A DNA stretch of 16,403 nt from Faecalibacterium sp. UBA1360 (lineage in GTDB: Bacteria > Bacillota > Clostridia > Oscillospirales > Ruminococcaceae): positions 1,361-17,763 of the forward strand of contig DBRU01000018.1 of NCBI GenBank assembly GCA_002306375.1, in the 5' to 3' direction. The notes below the pieces were generated by a model. That model had not been told where the DNA came from. It did no database searches and worked only from the letters and a program-made list of their open reading frames with translations. The position numbers and the translations under genes are program-made. Positions within the stretch are counted from its first letter, which is position 1. Every line of letters starts with the position of its first letter. Shown in pieces: positions 7,374 to 12,200 of this stretch.

Positions 7374-8224
7374 TTCTGGCGGAAAGCCAGGCCCAGGCAG
7401 CCCGGGCCCGTGTAGATGCCGATGACCGCCCCCACCCAGCCGATGCTGATGCGGGCGTCGGGGTCGATGGCGCGCACCCGGTCGGCCACCTGCCCGGCCA
7501 GCTCGGCCCGGTCGGCATGGAACAAAAACACGTCGCCGCCGAACACGGCGCGCTGGCGGTACAGTTCGATCACACGATCCACCGCGTGGTCGAACCCGCG
7601 CACGATGCCGATGTCGCTGACAAGGCCGTCCTTGAACACCAGGATGGGCTTGACCCGCAGAAGATCGGCGGCCAGCACCCGGATGGCCCCGGCGCGCCCG
7701 CCCTTGCGGGCGTTGGCCAGGGATTCCATGGCAAAGTAGACGCCCACATGGGGGCGCAGCACTTCCAGCCGCTCCACGATGGCGGCGGCCGAAAGCCCCG
7801 CCTTGGCCAGGCGGGCGGCCTCGATGACCATGACGGCCTGCCCGTAGGAGACCTGCTGGGTGTCGTACACGGTCACCGGGGTGGAGAAGCCCTCCTCCTC
7901 CAGCAGGCGGCAGGCGCTTTGGGCCGTGTTGTACGAGCCGGACATCTTGCCGGTCAGGCACAGGCACAGCACCTCGGTGCAGCCGGGCACGGCGGCCGCG
8001 GCGCGCAACGCCTGCATGTACTGCTCCAGGTTGGGGTGGGCGGTCTTGGGCAGCTCGGCGCAGCCTTCCAGGCGCTTATACAGCGTGGGAGCGTCGATTT
8101 CAATGTTGTTGCGGTACTGTTCGCCGGGGCCGAAAGCGATCATGTCGGGGATCATGGTCACGCCCAGCGGCTCGATCTGATCGGGGGTCAGATCACAGGA
8201 CGAACTGGTCAGGATATGTACCAT
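7370..8224 (-). CDS. DegV family (FakB-like) fatty-acid-binding protein
   Basis: A 284-residue DegV-fold protein. This family binds a single long-chain fatty acid; FakB members present it to the FakA kinase. Family marks are SSSCDL (7-12), PKTAHP at 59-64 in place of the common TSQPS with the ligand-contact Thr61 kept, TGKMSGSYNTA (91-101) with the conserved Ser, ESLANARKGGRAG (167-179), LLRVKPIL (188-195) and IGIYTGPGCLGLAF (268-281). The start was set at 8224 because AAAGGAGG lies 8 nt upstream; the earlier in-frame ATG at 8278 has no such site and sits near the predicted transcription start. It is the first gene of a four-gene operon with a promoter at 8299-8328. No fakA-like kinase gene is in the window, so it may instead serve the GH3 enzyme two genes downstream. 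Confidence 0.92.
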   Translation of the reverse strand: MVHILTSSSCDLTPDQIEPLGVTMIPDMIAFGPGEQYRNNIEIDAPTLYKRLEGCAELPKTAHPNLEQYMQALRAAAAVPGCTEVLCLCLTGKMSGSYNTAQSACRLLEEEGFSTPVTVYDTQQVSYGQAVMVIEAARLAKAGLSAAAIVERLEVLRPHVGVYFAMESLANARKGGRAGAIRVLAADLLRVKPILVFKDGLVSDIGIVRGFDHAVDRVIELYRQRAVFGGDVFLFHADRAELAGQVADRVRAIDPDARISIGWVGAVIGIYTGPGCLGLAFRQK

Positions 8225-8251
8225 CAGCGCCCCCTCCTTTCGTTGCTCTGC

Positions 8252-8270
8252 GTCCGCCAAAAGGGCGGAC
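8252..8270 (-). promoter_or_regulatory. Small hairpin in the degV operon 5' leader
   Basis: GTCCGCC (8252-8258) and GGCGGAC (8264-8270) form a perfect 7-bp stem around a 5-nt loop, in the roughly 65-nt leader between the predicted transcription start (about 8290) and the DegV ribosome-binding site (8233-8240). There is no T tract, so it is not a terminator. It may stabilise the mRNA or keep the Shine-Dalgarno open. Function unknown. Confidence 0.45.
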
Positions 8271-8298
8271 TTCCCCATTCACAAAAATACGCAGTCTT

Positions 8299-8328
8299 AT
8301 TATGCGCGTTTTGTCGCCAAAATGTCAA
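8299..8328 (-). promoter_or_regulatory. Sigma-A-type promoter of the degV-GH3-HD-GYP operon
   Basis: On the minus strand a consensus TTGACA (-35, 8323-8328) is followed after 18 bases by CATAAT (-10, 8299-8304). Transcription would begin near 8290 and give a leader of about 65 nt before the DegV ATG at 8224. The perfect -35 and near-perfect -10 make this the clearest promoter in the window. It is the only one seen for the four-gene operon. Confidence 0.8.
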
Positions 8329-8352
8329 GCCGCGCAACCCGGGCCCCATGGG

Positions 8353-8505
8353 CATTTTCGGCGTTTTTGCCCTGCGGGCGTCGCGCTTTGGGCCGGTTCG
8401 GGTCAAGGGGTTGTGCCGCACGGATTTTGTCTGCGTACAAATGTGGCAAAATAACCAACGATTTTCCCTTTCCGCGCCCGCCGGGAGGGCCAAACGCCGA
8501 AAATG
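8353..8505. repeat. 153-bp imperfect palindrome (possible MITE remnant or structured regulatory element)
   Basis: CATTTTCGGCGTTT at 8353-8366 is repeated exactly, inverted, at 8492-8505. The match continues inward with small gaps: GCCCT and GCGGGCG at 8369-8380 against GCGGGCG-side sequence at 8475-8490. The arms are therefore about 28 and 31 nt. A further small inverted pair, TTTGT (8426-8430) and ACAAA (8437-8441), lies near the centre, so the whole block could fold as one long hairpin. No target-site duplication or transposase is seen. It lies between, not inside, the two divergent promoters. Confidence 0.6.
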
Positions 8506-8522
8506 TTCAAATGCAACATTTT
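8500..8522. promoter_or_regulatory. AT-rich inverted repeat upstream of the plus-strand promoter (possible operator)
   Basis: AAAATGTT (8500-8507) and AACATTTT (8515-8522) are perfect 8-bp inverted arms around a 7-nt spacer. The site ends 20 nt before the -35 box of the promoter at 8543, a position suited to an activator or a flanking repressor. The right arm runs into extra Ts, so a weak rightward hairpin terminator is the alternative. It overlaps the edge of the larger palindrome. Confidence 0.4.
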
Positions 8523-8542
8523 TTTGTCACACGCCCCGGCCC

Positions 8543-8571
8543 TTGCCGCCCGTGGACGGGTGTGCTATGAT
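8543..8571 (+). promoter_or_regulatory. Sigma-A-type extended -10 promoter of the orphan membrane protein gene
   Basis: TTGCCG (-35, 8543-8548), a 17-nt spacer, then TATGAT (-10, 8566-8571) preceded by TGC, which gives an extended -10. Transcription would start near 8578, leaving a leader of about 32 nt before the ATG at 8610. Confidence 0.75.
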
Positions 8572-8609
8572 AGAAATAACACATTCTGATGCGAACGAGG
8601 TGTTTTTAC

Positions 8610-9143
8610 ATGTCCAGATCCGATCTTGGCCTGCCGATGCAGCTGATGCGCGCAGGCTGTGTGTGCGGCATGGCCGCCAGCATCCTGCTGCCCTGGTACA
8701 CGCTGAGCTGCGTTGTGTTTGCAGCGTCGGCAGTGGTGCTGGGCGCGGCCGGTTTTCTGGCCCGGGGCGTCAGCGGCGAGTTCGGCATGGCCGTCAGGCT
8801 GGCCGCGGCCACGGCGGTGGCCTTTGGGGTCAGCATCCCGCTGCAAACCACCGGCGCGCACATGCTCATGACGCTGGCCGGGGCGGTGCTGCTGTACTTC
8901 TGCGTGACCTATACGGTCACGGGGCTGGAACGCGCGGCCGGCCGCGGCCCCAAAAGCGACCGCCGTCCGCCCCGGGCGGTCATGCTGTTTGAGTATTGCG
9001 CCGGCATCTATGCCCTGGCGTTTCTGGCGGCGGACGCCTTCCCGTCCATCGAGGGCCTGGCCCGCTGGGTGGCCATGGCGTCCTTTGCCGTGGGGTTCGT
9101 GGTGCTGCTGCAATACCTGAACGCCTACGCCAAAGAGAAGTGA
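8610..9143 (+). CDS. Hypothetical six-TM membrane protein
   Basis: I do not recognise this 177-residue protein. It is strongly hydrophobic with about six predicted membrane segments (roughly 12-28, 32-51, 60-79, 84-105, 123-143, 150-171). A short basic hydrophilic loop GRGPKSDRRPPR (111-122) lies between segments four and five, with a short charged tail NAYAKEK. No catalytic motif is apparent. The start at 8610 is chosen over the in-frame ATG at 8589, because GAGGTG (8597-8602) sits 7 nt upstream of it and the earlier ATG has no ribosome-binding site and lies only about 11 nt after the predicted transcription start. It is a single-gene transcription unit with its own promoter and a strong terminator, divergent from the degV operon. 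Coding is well supported by the promoter, start, terminator and hydrophobic pattern. Confidence 0.8.
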   Translation: MSRSDLGLPMQLMRAGCVCGMAASILLPWYTLSCVVFAASAVVLGAAGFLARGVSGEFGMAVRLAAATAVAFGVSIPLQTTGAHMLMTLAGAVLLYFCVTYTVTGLERAAGRGPKSDRRPPRAVMLFEYCAGIYALAFLAADAFPSIEGLARWVAMASFAVGFVVLLQYLNAYAKEK

Positions 9144-9152
9144 CCCTGCGCC

Positions 9153-9199
9153 AAAAGCCCCGCCCCGCCTGCAAGCAGCAGGCGGGGCGGGGCTTTTTT
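9153..9199. terminator. Strong intrinsic terminator, probably bidirectional
   Basis: A perfect 20-bp stem (9153-9172 with 9178-9197) with a 5-nt loop, followed on the plus strand by a run of six T (9194-9199). It lies 9 nt after the stop of the membrane protein gene. On the minus strand the stem ends in TTTT and lies 31 nt past the stop of the giant surface protein gene, so it probably ends both convergent units. Confidence 0.9.
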
Positions 9200-9230
9200 G
9201 TTTGGTGTGCGGTCCCTGGCCCAAAAGCGC

Positions 9231-12200
9231 TCAGCGCAGGGTCAGAAGGCCCAGCTTGCGCAGCTCGATGGTGTCGGTGCCGGTGTAGGGCTGCTCGGCG
9301 ATGATGGTGGTGACCCGGATGCCCAGGGTCATCTTCTCATCCGTGCTGGTGCCGAATTCAGTCAGCACGCTTTGGGGCAGCTGCGCCGTGTAGATGGTGC
9401 CGCTCTTGAGGCCCGCGCCGTCGGCGGTGTTGTCGGCGGCAGTGCCGTCGGGGTTGAGGATGATAATGCCACTCACAGGTCTTTCCTCTTCGTCCTCGTC
9501 CACCTCATAGAACTCCACCGTGATCTTTTTGTTGGGGTCCAGGTTGGGGTCGTCGATCCGGAAGCAGACCTCGGCGGGGTTAGAGGCGTCGGTGATGATG
9601 GTCCCGGTGAAGTCCTCTTCGGTGTCGTCGTACTCCATGGGAAGATACAGATACTCCACAGGGTCGCCGCTGGCCGACACGAAGTCCACCTCGGGGTTGA
9701 CGGTGGCCGCGCGGTAGGCCGCGATCATCGTGTTGACAAAGAGCCGTGCTTCGTCCGCATTGGTGGGGTCGCTGTGGCCCGCGCCGGAGTAGGTGACGTT
9801 GCCGCGGTTGTAGATGTAGTAGTTGTTGACAACGTCGTTGTAAGATGTACTGTATTCGCCCCCACTTAGGCAATACCAAACCACGATGTCGTCCCCGTTC
9901 ATGTTCAGCTGGTAATACTGGCCATGCGTTGTGGCAACACCCATCGTTTCGTCCTGACCAATATTAACGTCAAACGGATAGGTCGTAATCTGTCCTTTGT
10001 TGACTTGGCTGACAGTATCTGTTGTATCTGCTCCACTACCCACAAAACGATTCAAGGCATAGGTAGAATACCCTTGCGTTTCCGAAACAGTCTTATTCCG
10101 TTTTTCGCCAGGCTTATATGCAATAGAATAGCCGGCCTCCAACAGTTCCTGCGCCTGTTTTTCACTCACGGTACCGTTATCGTAATTGCTGGCAACCAAC
10201 CGCCCGGGCTTAACCGTGCTTTTGCCACCCACAGAAAGTATCAGTTGCCCGACGCTGCCGCCGAACTTAGAGTCCGAAATACCGTAGCGATCCAAGCCAA
10301 CGACGCTTCGGATAATCGTATTAAAATAGTACCCCCAGTAATATTCCCCGCTGTAAATATTCCTTTCATAGACGTTTCCCGTTCCCACTTTATAATCTTG
10401 ACCAGGCAAATTCACAAACGAAGTCGTATCATGGGTAAACAGAATAGCCTTTCCACTATCCACAAAATTGGTGACAGCCTCGGCAGGCGCCGCTGTAAAT
10501 CCACGGCCAGTTTCATCGTAACCATAAACGTCCGCAAAGCCAAGCAACAACATATCAAAACTTTCGAAATATGCTGTCAATTCCTCCGCCGTATCCAATT
10601 TATTATTATTGTTTGTATCAAAATTCTTCTCGCTTGCATCTAGTGTCCAGCCGTCATTGATTTTAGTAATACTAAGTGTTTTCACCTTAATATCATAAAT
10701 GCCGGCCTCTTTAAGCTGCTTGAACAGTGCGCCATATCTCGTGGTATCGTCCTGCGCTTGACTTTCCAGGGAAAAAGTCGCCTTGCTGCTATAACTCTTA
10801 GAAGAAATCTGAAGTATGCTGATAGATTGGGCCTGTTTCGGGTTCAGATATGCATAGCCGACTTCAGAGGCATGGACGCCTTCGTTGTCGTTTTTCACGA
10901 CCTCCAGCTTCCAGGGCAGGATGCCGGTGTACGTTTCCGGCAGCGTGCGGGAGACGGTGTAGACCGTATCCGCTTTCAGCGCATCGGCTGCCACCGATTT
11001 GCCTTCTACGTCGGTGATGACCAGTTCGGGCAGTTCCTCGCTCTCTACATGGCGGCCGTCGGCGTTCTGGTCGATGTACAGGTGCACGGTGTACAAGGTG
11101 GTCTCGGGCGTTGCCTCGGTGGGGTTCTCAATTGTGAACTCGTAGGTCAGCGTATCGCTGTTGTATTCCTTTCGTACATTCTCATCATCGAGGACATCTT
11201 CCGTATATTCCTGCGGATACTTTGCCAGCTTGATGCTGGGGCTGGACAGGTTCAGATATTTGAGCAGGGTGGATTTTTGCGCCTCGCTCCACGTGGCATT
11301 TTTGCCGCCGTCACCCATGACGTTGTCGTAGTTGAGGATGTTGGTCATGGCCTCATACAGGATCGAGGAATTGTCCACCCGGTCCTCATTGACCGACGCC
11401 TTGGTGGCAGGGAGCAGAACGGGCGTACCGCCTTCATTTTCCGTTACGGTAAAGTCGCTCTTGGTGACGGTGAATTGCTGGCCTGCAGCGTCAAATTTTT
11501 CTTCCGCAGAATAATAATAGTCGCCCCACCAATAAGATTTTTGAGTTCCCACAGAGAAGTAATATGTACCGGCCGAAACCTCCTCAAATGTCTTCTCAGA
11601 TTCCACATAGGCATCTAAATCCCAATATCCCCAATCATTATACTTCTTATAAAGATAAAGCCCGATATAAGCATCATTTGTGCTGCCATTGCGCATGCCT
11701 TCAACCGTAAAGTCGACCCCTTCCGCAGTTACGCTTGGCTTTATTACAACATAATACGGATAATATGGCGAATATGTTATACCTCCAATTTCAACTGCAG
11801 CGGTTATCTTTGAATCATTATCGACGGAATAACCATTCCCACGCTGCCTTATTATCTTCACCTGTTGGGTACAGTAGTGTTTCCCATTGTGCTCGAACAC
11901 CCCCACATAGGTACCCGTCGCACTAATTTTCGAGTCGTTCGGTTGCCATCCATTACCTTGCTTGTACCATGTAACGGACAATGTGTCGGAAGGGCCATCA
12001 ACAACAGACAAGTAATACGCCCTTTTATTCTTAGTTACCTTGACAGTCGCATTATTGCCCTCATAGTATGTGTAGGATTTTCCGTTGGCATCTTCGTCGC
12101 CCACAGTCACTGCATACCCATCGCCTTTTGTAACCGTGACCGTATTGCTGATGGCAGTATAGTCCTGATCACCGATGGTGACGGTGGCTTCGCAATAATA

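Larger units (their letters stand above)
8225..8609. other. 385-bp non-coding divergent promoter region
   Basis: No convincing gene is present: the short frames here lack ribosome-binding sites and overlap promoters. The stretch holds the DegV 5' leader with a small hairpin, a minus-strand promoter (8299-8328), a 153-bp imperfect palindrome (8353-8505), an AT-rich inverted repeat (8500-8522) and a plus-strand promoter (8543-8571), all entered separately. Its AT content is patchy and higher than in the flanking genes. Confidence 0.8.

Noticed and set aside
6780..7967. Long 395-codon version of the methyltransferase-like gene
   Set aside because: The extra N-terminal 198 codons run through degV in a wrong frame with arginine/glycine-rich sequence. 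The ATG at 7373, overlapping the DegV stop, is the natural start.
8224..8493. Possible 89-codon upstream gene before degV
   Set aside because: It would cover the operon's promoter and leader, has no ribosome-binding site, and its sequence resembles nothing known.
7283..8992. 569-codon plus-strand frame spanning degV, the intergenic region and part of the membrane protein gene
   Set aside because: It crosses two promoters, a non-coding palindrome and a real gene in another frame.
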